DNA of 64,000 nt from Eurosta solidaginis (GCF_040869045.1 NC_090319.1:13782314-13846313), one strand, 5' to 3'; shown: positions 1-12,727, counted from the first letter of the stretch. Made by a program: numbers and translations. The notes: generated from the letters alone by a model not told the origin.

Positions 1-311
1 TTCTAGGCGCTTCCATTTCCAGAATCTACTAGATGCCATCAGCTCTCAAACTTCTCAGCTGTAACTACAATTGCACGATTTTATAGCTTCTCTCATTGCA
101 TACTTTCAGGAGTATCTCAGATATATGCATGTGTTTGTGCATTGTTTCTCCGCTGCTCGTATACGTACATGGTACATATCTATGTGTAGACGCAATTATT
201 GTTTTGTTTATGTAGATACATAATGATTGAATTATTGATGTGAATTCACGTCACTGCTTAGCATCGGCTTAGAGATAGCAGCACCCCTTAGTTTTGCTAA
301 TATTCGTAACA
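1..311 (-). mobile_element. solo LTR, family A (cut by window start)
   Basis: This is the 5' (U3) part of an LTR read on the minus strand. It ends in GCTAATATTCGTAACA, the family terminus, and shows the same GCGTGT/ATCTC block order as fuller copies such as 29966-30487. Confidence 0.7.
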
Positions 312-612
312 ATATATTTAATTGCAGCCATTTAACAGCTCACGCAACTTTTATAGCTGATTAGATAAACTAAAGTTTATTGATTGCTATTGTTGTTAAA
401 AGTCACGCCTGAATATAGTGGGCGGGCGAAAACGTACAGTCTCAGCGTGTACGGGCAAAGATGAAGATAATACTATTTACCACTAGAACGGAAATAATTA
501 CATTTAAGTGTCCCTTAAAGACTTCTAATTAAGTTATTCATGCAGCGATAAATACTAAGTCCTTAAGCCACTTAAGTTGGAGTGGAAACTTGATACGGAA
601 GATATATGTAGT

Positions 613-2700
613 TAAGTGGACTAAATGTAACTTTTATTATACCCAGCTGTACTTGTACGCAGGGTATTATAACTTTGATTGGATAACGGTTGGTTGTACA
701 GGTATAAAGGAAGTCTATATCTATGACTTCCATATACCAAAATCATCAGTATCGAAAAAAAATTTGATTGAACCATGCCCGTCCGTCCGTCTGTCCGTTA
801 ACACGATAACTTGAGTAAATATTGTGATATCTTCACCGACTTTGGTACACGAGCTTATCTAGGCCCAGAAAAGATTGGCATTGAAAATGAGCGAAATCGG
901 ATGATAACCACGCCCACTTTTTATATATATAACATTTTGGAAAACACAAAAAGCCTGATTATTAACCCCTATTCTGCATTTCGATTACGTTCCCGTTCTA
1001 CGGTCCGCTTTAATCGAAGTTGGGTATTCTGCATTATGACGGAATCATAACGAGAAGAGGAAGAGCAAATGATTTTTCTAAATCAGCTGTTTGTACGGAA
1101 TGTGTGAACATTGGAACAAAATAAATTAAAGAAAATTTGTAAAAAACACTGAAAAACGTTTATATTTTATTATCCACGCCATTTTGTACAAAAAAAAAGC
1201 AATAGAATATATTGCCGCAGTGTTATATTTTTTTGAGTGAAGTGCTTTCATAATAGTATGTGTGTTTTTGTCGTTCTTTTGGCCAATTCCCTGCCGTGGC
1301 CACCAAGTTTTGTTAAAACGGATTCTTGCACGAATATAGTTGACATTTTCTGAATTTTATGGATGCAAATTTCATTGCACTGGCCTAAAATACTTTATGA
1401 AGATTTATTTATTCTTTCCGCAAGGATTGTTTACGTTTACGCTTCACCTTCCTCTACTCCGGCAGCTTGCTTTGGCATATAATTGGACCCAACGAACAGA
1501 CACAAATTATAGCTGTCTATTATAATGGAATCAATAGCCGCGGCATATTTGTGGAGTTGGAAAGCAACGCATACGAAAATGGCCAGGCGAGAATGGAAAG
1601 GCAAATATTGCGAGATTTGTGTAATCCATTTGAGATGAGTGACGAGTTGTAAGACATTGAACTTAAAAGTGGTAAAGTTTAATGACTTATTTTCTTATTT
1701 AGTTTCAAAAAAACTTTCGACTTAATAAGGATGCTTTCAAGTATGTGTTAGATACTTTTGCGGGGCAAATACGTCCAAGGACTTCGACATGGACATGGTG
1801 TTTTTGACCTGGAAACATATAAAAAACAATCATCATCAAACCTTTTACGTTTCTTAACAAGTTTTACTTACATTTTTGTTAAAATTCTGTTATAAATTAA
1901 TAAAAAAATAAAAAGAAAATATTTTTCCGCCAACAAATTTGCAACTTAGAAAAACGGAACTACGATCGGAATGCAGAGAATAAACAAAATCGAACGATTC
2001 AAAGTTGGATCGAAATAGATTGGAACACAGAATACCAAAATTGCCAAATCGGTAAAATTCCAATCCAAGTCGAAATGCAGAATAGGGCTGATTTAGTAAA
2101 TAATAACCCAGAATGTTGAAATTTGACGTGTGGACTGATATTGAGACTCTTGATGAAAATTTGAAAACAAATTTTAAAATGGGCGTGGCACCGCCCACTT
2201 GTGATAAAATCAATTTTACAAATATTATTAATCATAAATAAAAAATCGTTAAACCTATCGTAACAAAATTCGGCAGAGAGGCTGCCCTTACTATAAGGAA
2301 TGCTTTGAAGAAAAATTTACGAAATCGGTTAAAGACCACGCCCACTTTTATATAAAAGATTTTTAAAAGAGTCGTGGACGAATAAAATAAGCTATATCTT
2401 TGCAAAAAAGTGCTTTATATCAATGGTATTTCACTTTCCAAGTGGATTTATAATAATAAATAGGAAAAACTTCAAATTTTAAAAAATGGGCATGGCTCCG
2501 CCCCTTTTATGACTAAGCAATTTTCTATGTTTCGGGAGCCATAACTCGAAGAAAAATTTGTTCAGAATAGAACCATATGTATATGTATTGTTGCGCAGCC
2601 TTGTAACACCATTAAGCCTACAAAACAAACAACAACAGCATTTAAAGTGTAGAGCTGTGTATGTAATGTTCTGTTTCACCCGAACTTAGACTTCCTTACT
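613..2700 (+). mobile_element. dispersed element family B, diverged copy split by a TIR element
   Basis: It carries the family B head (TTGGATAACGGTTGGTTGTAC, CCGTCCGTCCGTCTGTCCG), repeated CCACGCCCACTTTT boxes and a tail near 2690 resembling CACCCGAACTTAGACTTCC. A different TIR element sits at 967-2087. The minus-strand relative at 24700-24815 preserves the uninterrupted junction. Confidence 0.65.
967..2087. mobile_element. TIR element ~1.1 kb inside a family B copy
   Basis: It starts CCCTATTCTGCATTTCGA and ends with the exact complement, TCGAAATGCAGAATAGGG. Subterminal copies of GGTATTCTGCATT are also present. Short ORFs inside (1340-1652) are not recognisable as a transposase. Flanks share GATTATT/GATTTA, a probable imperfect TSD. 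Confidence 0.65.
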
Positions 2701-2921
2701 GGTTTTTTATAAAGAAAGAATAAATAAATAAATTTAAAAAAATCCATAAATAGCTATTTAGAACCGATCTTTCCCAATGTTATCCTTTCTAGCAGCTCAC
2801 TGACGAGAGTTTTACTGCGTGAAATCCTCGCTTTCGCAGCTGGAAGAAGCCGCGTGAAGGAAGAGGGGCAGCGCGACTGAAGACAAAAGCTAGCCGCAAT
2901 GACAATTCCCAAACTTCCCCC

Positions 2922-3330
2922 AGCGGGTTATGGGGCTTGCAATATACCCGCGGCAGGTATGCCTCTCGTAAGAGGATACTAAAATACCAAATTGATTCAA
3001 GTGGTTGTGTAGCGCAACCTTTTCAAGGGGTTGCGAGCGCATTATATAGCTTCTCCAAGCCAATTATCAACCTCACCTACCCGTGGCGAATCCTGTTTCT
3101 TTAACAAACGAGGCTCTGGCAACCCCAAGTTACTCATGGAGCTAGGAGGTGGGAGAACGGGATGGCTTACAAGCTTTCTCGTGGTGATATTAAATCGTTC
3201 CCGAGAAGGTCGGGCTAGTACCTTAATGGTGCTTGTTACCGGAACGTACCGGATCTGCATCCGGCAAAGGACTATCAACATCGATAACACTCCCCAAGAC
3301 TTTCGTGGAGTGTGTACATATCCGTAAGGC
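2922..3330 (+). mobile_element. SINE-like element C (CAA-tail family), diverged copy
   Basis: It matches 62817-63230 along its length: CCCAGCGGGTTA, ATACCCGCGG.AGGTATGCCT, the CGGATCTGCATCCGGCAAAG block and ATCGATAACACTCCCCAA. It has no clear (CAA)n tail, so it is older than the 62.8-kb copy. Confidence 0.75.
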
Positions 3331-4158
3331 AGGGCTAAAGAGAAACTTGCAATAGCGCTGACCTATATACATCGAAAACTGCAAAGTGGAAAGAGGAAGG
3401 AAATAGTAGAGTACGTCAGGATGACAGAAAAAGGGGTAAAGAAGATGATCCATCTTACTCGATGAATCTACAAAAAGGCGCTACTTAGGGTCAGTATAAG
3501 AATGATGCGGATCGTACCAAATTTTTAAACCAACAATAATACCTTGAAATAACTAAAGGGTGTACTCCTAGACCTCCATGGCAGTAGCACATGGCTTGGG
3601 TCGAGGACAGAGTGCTGAACTCCACGATACCATAGTCCAAGGTATGGATCAAATATGAGGAGAAGCTGAAGGCCTCACTGAACCTGTTGCATCGTCAGAA
3701 CCCCTTATATACTGAAACGGTATTGAAAGGAACTTCGAGTGTTTCGAACTAATACATCTTCCAAATGAACAAGCAGACGGCGGATTTGTTGTACCAGAGC
3801 TTGGAACATTTCTAAGAACAAAAATCATAATATGCTAGAAGCTGAGGGAACTCAAGAACTTAAACACAGCGGAACAAAATTAAAGCGTAGGGGCAATGAC
3901 AGAAATGTTGGAGTGATAAAAACAGCGTAATGATACTGTGCTTCGGGAGGGCTGTAGGGATTTTGGCTCGGAGTCAGTAGGAAATGCGGTCAATTTAAGT
4001 TATGACTTAAGTTTTAATTTCCAGAATTAGTTCGCACAATTATAATAACGATAATCGGGTAATTCACTTTCATAACGACGTTAATTTGTTACGGCAACTC
4101 CAATCCTTAATACAATCCCAAAATTTTGCAAATATATGTCTAAATTAGTCTGGAAGAT
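3331..4158. other. no recognised gene or repeat
   Basis: Mixed-composition DNA following the SINE-like element. Some G+C-richer stretches around 3540-3970 look like decayed transposon coding sequence, but I cannot assign a domain. Confidence 0.4.
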
Positions 4159-4528
4159 ACAGCCGTGGTGTAGTGGTAGCGTTCTCCACCTACCACACCG
4201 ATGATCATGGGTTCAGGTCCCGGACAAAGCTACATAAAAAGGTTAGAAACAAGCTTTTCAATTACAAAATCGTTTTTTTTTAAGCGTGGCTGCCCCTTGG
4301 CAGTGATTTAGCACACGCACCGAGTGTATTTCTGCATTGAAAATTTTCTCAGTGAAAACTCATTTGCCTTGCAGATGCCGTTTGGAGCAGGCATACAACA
4401 TGTAGGCACTGTCCAGAAAATTTGTAGGAAAACTTAAAAGGAGCACGAAGCAAATTCGAAGAGAAGCTCGGCCTAAAGCTCTTCGGAGGTATATGGCGCC
4501 TGGATATAATTTATTTTTAATCTGGAGA
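4159..4528 (+). mobile_element. tRNA-derived SINE D, full-length copy
   Basis: The head looks like a tRNA gene: an A box in GTGGTGTAGTGGTAGCG and a B box GGTTCAGGTCC. A body follows, with CTCAGTGAAAACTCATTTGCC, GCAGATGCCGTTTGGAG and AGAAGCTCGGCCTAAA blocks and an AT-rich end. The same body order recurs at 21653-22017 and 48228-48522. It is not a functional tRNA gene: no cloverleaf 3' half. Confidence 0.8.
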
Positions 4529-5060
4529 CAGAAATAACTTAAAAGCAGTTCCAGAAATTTAAAATTTTTCTAATATGATCCTTAAAAACTCCAACAGTGT
4601 TTTAAAAATAGTTTCGAAAAGATCCGGTGATCGAAATAATTTAAAAGCAGTTACAGAAATATCCGAAAAGACATCTCATATCCTCCTTAAAACAATCCCG
4701 AGGAGCTCCAAAGATACAAACGTTCTCAAAGATAGTTCCGAAATGATCTGGATATAAAAATAATATAGAAGCAGTTCCAAATTGGTCCTAAGACTATCCA
4801 TAAAACAATCAGGAAATTCTTCCAAGTACAAAACAAAAAGGTCTCAAAATCGCTCTAATACAATGCTAAAACCAATCGCGAAATGTTGTAAAATAGTTCC
4901 GAAATTAACCCTTAAAAAATTTCGAATTAATCCTGAAAACAATAATGAAATGGACTCAAAATAGTAACGATTTTATCCTTAAAAAATCCTTAAGAATGTT
5001 ACAAAATGATTCAGAGATAGTCTTGGGATCGTGGGAACAATCCCGAAATAGCGCAGAAAT
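4515..5060 (+). repeat. degenerate tandem repeat, ~115-bp period
   Basis: The block GAAATAA.TTAAAAGCAGTT recurs near 4530, 4638 and 4757, with GTTCCGAAAT.ATCC motifs between. Two 60-codon ORFs here are repeat by-products. Similar AAATAGTACC/CCGAAAT text recurs near 30655-30780. Confidence 0.55.
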
Positions 5061-5451
5061 CACTACGAGTGTAATTCTACCATAATCGCGCCAATTTGTA
5101 TGTGAAATCAAAAGTTGCGAACCACAAATGAAAGGAAAAATATCTAGGCAAATTATTATTATTATTATAGAGACTATAAACTAATTAAGATAATTTGATA
5201 TAATTTTTCTGTATCGGCCATTGAACTGGTTCGCAAGAGCGTGCAAATATTACACAATCACAAAGCAATAATGAATGATAAAAAAGCAGGTTAATGAGGC
5301 AAATAACAACGAGACACTTGAATAATTGAAAAAATGTTTCATCAGGCGCATTCTGTTGCCAATCGATTTGCAAATTTTCTAGTTTTTCTAGTGCGCTTCA
5401 CCATTCTACCAAGTGATCTTTTGCACACTTGCAAACAAAAGATAAAGCATA

Positions 5452-5951
5452 TGGTAACGAATTTTGGGAAATTCCGCTTATTTGAAACCTTCTGCTAACG
5501 TTCGAATCGCTAAACTGTTGAATAAATCACTCCAATATTCTGTATTGCAAAATTATTTTTATTAGACTACTTTGTGAGTAGTACAATTATACTGGACTTC
5601 GCAACTAATAGCGTGTTTAAATCAAACTGATTACTGAATAGTTATTACTCAGCTTGCGCTGCTTTTATACACTCAGGTTCCTCGTCCACCCATTTCTCCT
5701 AAGGTCTAGTAACTTCGCGAACAGTTGTAGCTCATGCTTGGTTAGTTAACAGCTATATACACGTATATCTACAGTCCACCCGTCTCCCATATGAGCAATT
5801 AGCGTGTGTATGTGTGAGTAACTACTTCAGCTAATGCCTAAATATTTGTGTGTGGGAGATATCTCTTCGTCGCCTTCTACATAAGAGTGACTGCTTTATT
5901 GTTGTTGTGCATTTATTTAGTAGCAGCTTAGTGATGCTAATATTCGTCACA
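5452..5951 (-). mobile_element. solo LTR, family A
   Basis: The ends are TG...CA. On the minus strand there is a TATA box (GTATAAAAGCAGC) and, about 100 bp later, AATAAA, the U3-R-U5 order of an LTR. No internal coding region is attached, so it is a solo LTR. A TIR composite begins 3 bp after its end. Confidence 0.75.
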
Positions 5952-6284
5952 ATCAGGGTTGTCATGGAATCCAATTGTTGTCGGAATCGGATTTAAAACC
6001 GACAAAATAATTGCTTTGGTGTCATGAAATCCAATGTTATCGGTTTAGTGTTCGAATTGGAATTAGTGTCGGTTTTAGGTGTCACAGAATCCGATAATAT
6101 CGATTTTGCTATCGGAAATAATCCAATCAGTTAAATGCTGTTGGATTAAATTTTTTCCTAGTATTTATCTTGCAGTTGCGTATTTTCTAAAAATGTAAGT
6201 AAATAAAGGTTTATTTTATAAAAATAAATGTAAATTTACATACATATACATATTTTTATTCTTAATAGAGGAAAACATAAAAAT

Positions 6285-6524
6285 TCAATGCAAAACAGTA
6301 TTTTGACTGAATTTATGGAGAAACATCCAGATATTGCGAAGGGCTTCACGAAGCACATCATCTGAAATCGTTGACACCGTGCTTCTACCTACACTCATGC
6401 TAGAATCCTTGCTAACTGATCTTTGATAGGGTCCTTCAGCTAAAAATCGTAACCTAGCTGCTAGTTGCAGCACTGGCAGATCTTCCGACCGAGTTAAGCG
6501 TCCTTCAATGGTGTCCAATACCAT
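6285..6524 (-). pseudogene. HARBI1-like transposase, N-terminal remnant
   Basis: The minus-strand reading contains LAARLRFLAEGPYQRSVSKD and VGRSTVSTISDDVLREAL, resembling the N-terminal (I)RFLA.G.YQ...G......STVS..V..VL helix-turn-helix region of PIF/Harbinger nucleases. About 79 codons are open in this frame. The catalytic DDE portion is not found, so this is a fragment. Family assignment is by motif recognition only. Confidence 0.55.
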
Positions 6525-6934
6525 TCGGAAAGCATTTATGCGATAGTATGCAATGTAACTGCAAATACACTATAAATATTTAGAAACCCACATTAAGAAA
6601 TATTTTTAAATACGCTGTCTCTGGCAACTCAAATGGATTGCTGTGATCTCTCCAAATTTTACTTTTGACCTTCTCGCAACTTTCTTCTTCCAATAATATA
6701 AACTAGTATCGCCTGTGGTCGAAATTCGACCAACTTGTATTTTTTTCAACTCAGTCTATGCACCCAGTGTTGGGGGTAGTAAAATAATGTGTTAATAGTT
6801 AAGCAGTGAGTGGAAATATAGCAAACTGGTCTAACTTACTTAAATTTTTTATTAAGACGTTGTAATTAACACGCTTTTATTAGCTTGGCCTGTATGTAGC
6901 GGAATCTTTGAGCTTAATTTTCACCGGTTTCTAG

Positions 6935-7672
6935 AAGTCTGATTAATTTGAAACTTTGCATACGTATCAAGGACCGATGACAATGCATTAATGTGATGGT
7001 GTGGTGACATAAGGTCAATTGGCCTTATTACCACTTTGAATGGCCATAAGTTTGATTGAAACTTTGCACACATATCAAGGCTCGATGACAATGCATTAAT
7101 ATGATGGTGTGTTGACATAAGTTCAACGGCCATAAGGTCAATTGGCCTTATTACCACTTTGAGTGGCCATAAGTTTGATTGAAACTTTGCACACGTATCA
7201 AGGGTCGATGACAATGCATTAATGTGATGGGGTGGTAACATAAGGTCAACGGCCATAAGGTAAATTGGCCTTATTACCACTTCGAATGGCCATAAGTTTG
7301 ATTGAAACTTTGCACACGTATCAAGACTCGATGCCAATGCAATAATGTGATGGTGTGGTGACATAAGGTCAACGGCCATAAGGTCAATTGGCCTTATTAC
7401 CACTTTGAATGGCCATAAGTTTGATTGAAACTTTGCACACATATCAAGGCTCGATGACAATGCATTAATATGATGGTGTGTTGACATAAGGTCAACGGCC
7501 ATAAGGTCAATTGGCCTTATTACCACTTTGAATGGCCATAAGTTTGATCGAAACTTTGCACACATATCAAGGCTCGATGACAATGCATTAATATGATGGT
7601 GTGTTGACATAAGGTCAACGGTCATAAGGTCAATTGGCCTTATTACCACTTTGAATGGCCATAGGTTTGATC
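6935..7672 (-). repeat. 123-bp tandem array, six units, open on the minus strand
   Basis: The block GAAACTTTGCACAC recurs at 6950, 7058, 7181, 7304, 7427 and 7550. Spacing is 108 then 123 bp each time, and both are multiples of three. The minus strand is therefore open through all units (ORF 6921-7910, 329 codons), each unit giving a 41-residue repeat with WPFKVVIRPIDLM and HHHINALSS. No known domain is recognised. Confidence 0.85.
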
Positions 7673-7828
7673 TGCCGACCCTTGGCAATTTCGGCGAAAG
7701 ACCGCGTTCAGCCGCCCTGCGTCTTGGCCCTTTTCGGTGCCGTGGGGTTGGATTCATCCATGGATCGTGGCGTTTCGAGGTTTCATCACTCTCGACTAAA
7801 ACTTTTAAAATTATTTGAACTAAAAAAT

Positions 7829-8326
7829 TTAAAATAAATAATAGTTTAAAAAAACTAAAAAAACACGCTTTTATAGCAAACCGAACTAAAAAATAGAAAA
7901 TAAATTTCAATTAAAAAGAGTTTATATAACAGTAGTAGAAGGTTAAACAATCGTTTATAGTTAATCACCTCAAAATAAAATTATAATAAAATTTAAGTTA
8001 TTAACAGAATAATTTAATTTAGAGGAAAAAGCGTGGGGTGCATTTGACTACATTTCATATCTTTCCTCTCAGATAGTTGCCAATATAATAATTGTAACAT
8101 TCAATATCAAGCACCCCACGCTTTTTACTGTGAATTAAATTATTCTGTTAATAACTTAAATTTTATTATAATTTTATTTTGAGGTGATTAACTATAAACG
8201 ATTGTTTAACCTTCTACTACTGTTATATAAACTCTTTTAAATTGAAATTTATTTTCTATTTTTTAGTTCGGTTTGCTATAAAAGCGTGTTTTTTTTAGTT
8301 TTTTTAAACTATTATTTATTTTTATT
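7829..8326. repeat. near-perfect long hairpin, arms ~213 bp, loop ~69 nt
   Basis: The left arm 7829-8041 ends in AAAAAGCGTGGGGTGC. The right arm 8111-8326 begins GCACCCCACGCTTTTT and is complementary along its length with few differences. Foldback (FB-like) transposon or hairpin-RNA locus. It directly adjoins the 123-bp array, so the two may form one element. Confidence 0.85.
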
Positions 8327-8329
8327 GTA

Positions 8330-9300
8330 TTTTCTTAAATTTTCTACAAAATTTTCAAATGTAATTATAACGTTTTGGTATGGAGCTCCTTAAACAAAAA
8401 TATAAAAAAAATGTAAAATCAAAAGAAATTGACATAGAATTAAGGGGAAATTACTTGACATTAAATTGAAAAATAGCTTTTTCCACACCACCCGGGAGGT
8501 CCACGTTGGGGCGCTACCGAAGTTAGTTTTGTGTGCTCGGTTCCCCAGTAGGCCTATATCACCCATATACATATATGTATCGCGCATTTACTTCAATAGT
8601 GTCATAATTCAAAAACACGAACTTTTAGTTAAAATCGAAGAAATGTGCTTAAGAATTTAGCCTATTTCACGCCACCCGAGTTTAATTTTGTATAAATACA
8701 TATGTAGTATGTACATAAGTGTGACACAAAACGAAAATTTCGAATAGAATAGAGGATACCTTCATAAAAAATAAAAACATAAAAAAATTATGTAATGAGA
8801 AAGAAGGCAGATTTTACTAAAAAATTTAAATGAAAGAAAAAGAAATAAAGTACTTAAAGTGCGAAAAAATTAAGTGATGTGAATAAACAGTTCCACATAA
8901 AAACGCAATAAGTGTGCTTAGACCTTTTTCCGGGTTTTAATGTTATCATTGTGGAAATATGAAGATTCTAATATTCGAATATTTAATGTTGGGATTCCCA
9001 TTGAGATCTATGTTCGTAATTAATTTGTACTAAATTTGTGAACATTCCATTTCATGAATATATATGACCATATCTACCATAAAATATCGTCTGAGAATGA
9101 TATAATACTAAGATATAACAAAGCAGAATAAATTAGAAAGAAAAGAAAAACAAACAAAATTATTGAAATTATTCACGCAAACATATTTACTAAAATAAAA
9201 TTGATTTCATAATTTTAAGCGATATAAACAAATTAGGATTATGGGATCTAAGCATCCGATTAATGGGCATATAATCAAACAAAGTTAGCCTAATAATAAA
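8330..9300. other. AT-rich DNA, no gene seen
   Basis: No ORF with a recognisable domain. It lies between the hairpin and the ~1-kb duplication inside the 6.3-kb TIR composite. Confidence 0.4.
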
Positions 9301-11350
9301 TATAGTGGTAAATATACGGCCTATGCAATATTTCGACCTAAAATCGAAAACGTTTTGGGGTCGTTTTTTTTCGTTTAATATACAACGTGAAATTTTCCGA
9401 TTCAATGAAATTGCATTTAAATAATAATAAACTAAGTTGAAATAAAAGATAATATAACAAAATAAAATAAGAAATATCAAAATAAATTAGCACAAAAGAC
9501 AATATACATATTTTAATGTAATATCTTTGTAGCAAATTTATTTATTTTTTGTTCACTATAAGACGTGATATATCTAAAATGAGCATAAAATCTGGAAATG
9601 CAAAAAACATTTGGGTCAAATTTGCAATTAATTGTTACAAATAAATAAATTTAGTGAGTTTGAACAAAAGTTGACTCATTGTTTCTGATTTCATTTTTTT
9701 AAAGCACCTAAAATGAAAAACAAAGAATCTGTTAAATAAAGACCTATGCTTTTACGTGTAAGTAAAATTTGTCCAAAAAAATAGGCCGGTTAAGTTATTT
9801 AAAGTTTTTTTGTGCGCTAACAATTATTTTAGAACAATTGTTTAAGGATTTTGGTACAGACCAATATAGGTAATTGGCAACAATGGGAAACAATATTTTA
9901 TTTCAACAGAAAATGAGCGAAGCAGTAGTTCTCCCACCGTTTGGCGTGTACAAATATATACATATGTAGAGATGACACATTTGAGCAACGCGACAATTGA
10001 GAATTTGGAGCTATGTACTCAGGGGGGTTTGTGAACATAATGCGTCCTACAGATGGCAATTTCGATAGTTGCACAGATTTTCGAATTTACAAAAAACTTT
10101 TTCTATTAATTATAAACAAATAAAGTAATATTTGTTAACAAAAATAGACCTATGCACTGCGGCTGATCAATACGAATCGATTCATATAACTTTTATATGA
10201 TTTTACGTATGCTAAGTATGCGAAAGAGCCTGTCAATTGATTGTATGGAAATTTTGTTACGTATTAATATATAGATAGTGGGTAATATACTGCCTATGCA
10301 ATATTTCGACCTAAAATCGTAAACGTTTTTGGGTCGTTTTTTTTCGTTTAATATACAACGTCAAATTTTCCGATTCAATCAAATGGCATTTAAATAATAA
10401 TAAACTAAGTTGAAATAAAAGATAATATAATAAAATAAAATAAGAAATATCAAAATAAATTAGCATAAAAGACAATATACAAATTTTAATGTAATATCTT
10501 TGTAGCAAATTTATTTATTTTTTGTTCACTATAAGACGTGCTATATCTAAAATGAGCATAAAATCTGGAAATGCAAAAAACATTTGGGTCAAATTTGCAA
10601 TTAATTGTTATAAATAAATAAATTTAGTGAGTTTGAACAAAAGTTGACTCATTGTTTCTGATTTCATTTTTTTAAAAGCACCTAAAATGAAAAACAAAGA
10701 ATCTGTTAAATAAAGACCTATGCTTTTACGTGTAAGTAAAATTTGTACAAAAAATAGGCCGGTTAAGTTATTACTTCTCTTTAAATTTTTTTTGTGCGCT
10801 AACAATTATTTTAGAACAATTTTTTAAAGATTTTGGTACAGACCAATATAGGTAATTGGCAGCAATGGGAAACAATATTTTATTTGAACTGAAAAAGAGT
10901 GTAGCATTAGTTGTCTCACCGTTTGGCGGGTACGAATATATACATATGTAGAGATGAAACATTTGAGCAGCACGGCAATGCATTTGAACTGAAAATGAGC
11001 GAAGCAGTAGTTCTCTCACCGTTTGGCGTGTACAAATATATACATATGTAGAGATGAAACATTTGAGCAACGCGACAATTGAGCATTTGGAGCTTTGTAC
11101 TGAGGGGGGGTTTGTGTACATAATGCGTCCTACAGATGGCAATTTGGATAGTTGCACAGATTTTCGAATTTACAAAAAACTTTTTCTATTAATTATAAAC
11201 AAAAAGAGTAATATTTGTTAACAATAATAGGCCTATGCACTGCGGCTGATCAATACGAATCGATTCATATAACTTTTATATGATTTTACGTATGCTAAGT
11301 ATGCGAAACAGTCTGTCAATTGATTGTATGGAAATTTTGTTAGCGTATTA
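9301..11350 (+). repeat. direct tandem duplication, two units of ~1 kb
   Basis: Unit 1 (about 9301-10272) and unit 2 (about 10273-11350) match along their length (GCCTATGCAATATTTCGACC at both starts, GCCTGTCAATTGATTG-type ends). Unit 2 has an extra ~100-bp internal duplication of a CTCACCGTTTGGCG.GTAC block (10880-11090). Minus-strand 65-codon ORFs at 9338 and 10311 are repeats of each other without known domain. Confidence 0.85.
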
Positions 11351-11358
11351 ATATATAC

Positions 11359-11977
11359 TAGGGCGGGCCGATTTAAAAATCGCTCCGTGAAAATCAAGGG
11401 ATCAAAATAAGAAACTTTTCCGAAGGAACCATACCTCTAAAACGAATCCTGATGTCCCCACCTTTGGGTCGAACTTTTGGGAAGGGGCAATTTCAATTCT
11501 ACCTGCTGGGTCTTGTGGTGGCTTAAAAAACAACACAAGCAATTTTACGATCTGCAATTGTGTCACAGTGATACCTTCATTTTTTAAAACGGTTGAATAA
11601 AAAACCCACACAACTATGTTTACGACATGCAAATGCATCACAGTGATGCCTTGGTTTTAAAAGAGGGTTGTAAAACCGCTAATTTCTAATAATTTTTTTT
11701 AATTTCTTTTCTGTTACTAAGTTAAATTCATTTTTTCATTTACATATGTTCTGACTAAATAAATTTCTAAAGAGAAAAATAAACTCCAAAAAGAAAAAAC
11801 ATAGGCATTTCAAAGTGGGATTTTTCAAAATTTGCCCCTACGACCCAAAGAAGGGGTCCTCAGAATTCGTTTTAGAGGTATGGTTCCTTCGGCAAAGTTT
11901 CTTATTTTGATCCCTAGAATATGATTTTCACAGAGCAATGGGCGATTTTTTTGCCTCCCCACAAATCGACCGGCCTA
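11359..11977. mobile_element. hAT-type non-autonomous element, 619 bp, 8-bp TSD
   Basis: It is flanked by ATATATAC at 11351-11358 and 11978-11985. The ends TAGGGCGGGCCGATTT and the complement of TAGGCCGGTCGATTTG extend into ~100-bp subterminal inverted repeats sharing GGATCAAAATAAGAAACTTT and AACCATACCTCTAAAACG. An 8-bp TSD and TAGGG-type ends are hAT hallmarks. No transposase ORF. Confidence 0.8.
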
Positions 11978-12727
11978 ATATATACATAGATGCTACAACT
12001 GCTGATGCCATTTTGATGTCAATAAATTTGTTTATTTCTGTTTAAATGCACAAAGCAACTATTTTATAAAATTTTGCCAAAAAAATTAACATCAAAATTG
12101 CCGGTGCACCGCAAAACAGCTGATTCGACCATCGCTTTTATTTACATTCGAAAATAGCAAAACCAATACGGTTTTATGACACCAATTTAAATCAATATTG
12201 GTTTGTAATTCCTACAAAACGCAAAACCGACTTGGATTCCATGACAGCCCTGAATATTATGGTTACAGTAAATTTAATTTTAAAATAGTGCATACTCTTA
12301 AGTTACTTGGTCCATGCCTGTACAAAAGAATACTGCATTTTATTGTTATCTGCAAACATCGCTTATTACACGCATGACTGTGTTGAGCTGAAATTCTTCC
12401 ACGCCGTTATAGTACATACACTTTTTTTGTAAATAATGAATTCGTTTCATACGTTTCCTACATATTACAAGTCATTTATATGTTTACTTAAAAAATAGGG
12501 CTAGTTCCTCTCTATCTCTCGCTCAATTTTTATGCACTGGTAATTGCAATGGCGCACAGTGATTTGGGCTGTAATGTCAACCTGAAACAAACTCAATGGG
12601 TCACACGCATATTCAAAATTAAGTATGAACTTACAGTTGGTTACAGCTTTTTGACATACATTTCTATGGGCTATCTTCCAAAAAAGCTGCAAGTATGCCC
12701 CAATATCTACGCCAAACTTTTATATAT

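Larger units (their letters stand above)
5954..12252. mobile_element. 6.3-kb TIR composite, Harbinger-like, with nested repeats
   Basis: The ends match: CAGGGTTGTCATGGAATCCA at 5954 and the complement of CAGGGCTGTCATGGAATCCA at 12252, each next to AAT (3-bp flank repeat). Related GTGTCA..GAATCC motifs lie subterminally on the left. A 3-bp duplication fits PIF/Harbinger, in line with the transposase remnant at 6285-6524. Most of the interior is later insertions. Confidence 0.6.

Noticed and set aside
4159..4240. tRNA gene
   Set aside because: A and B box-like sequences fit, but there is no acceptor-stem pairing, and the same head heads a repeated ~370-bp element; it is a tRNA-derived SINE.
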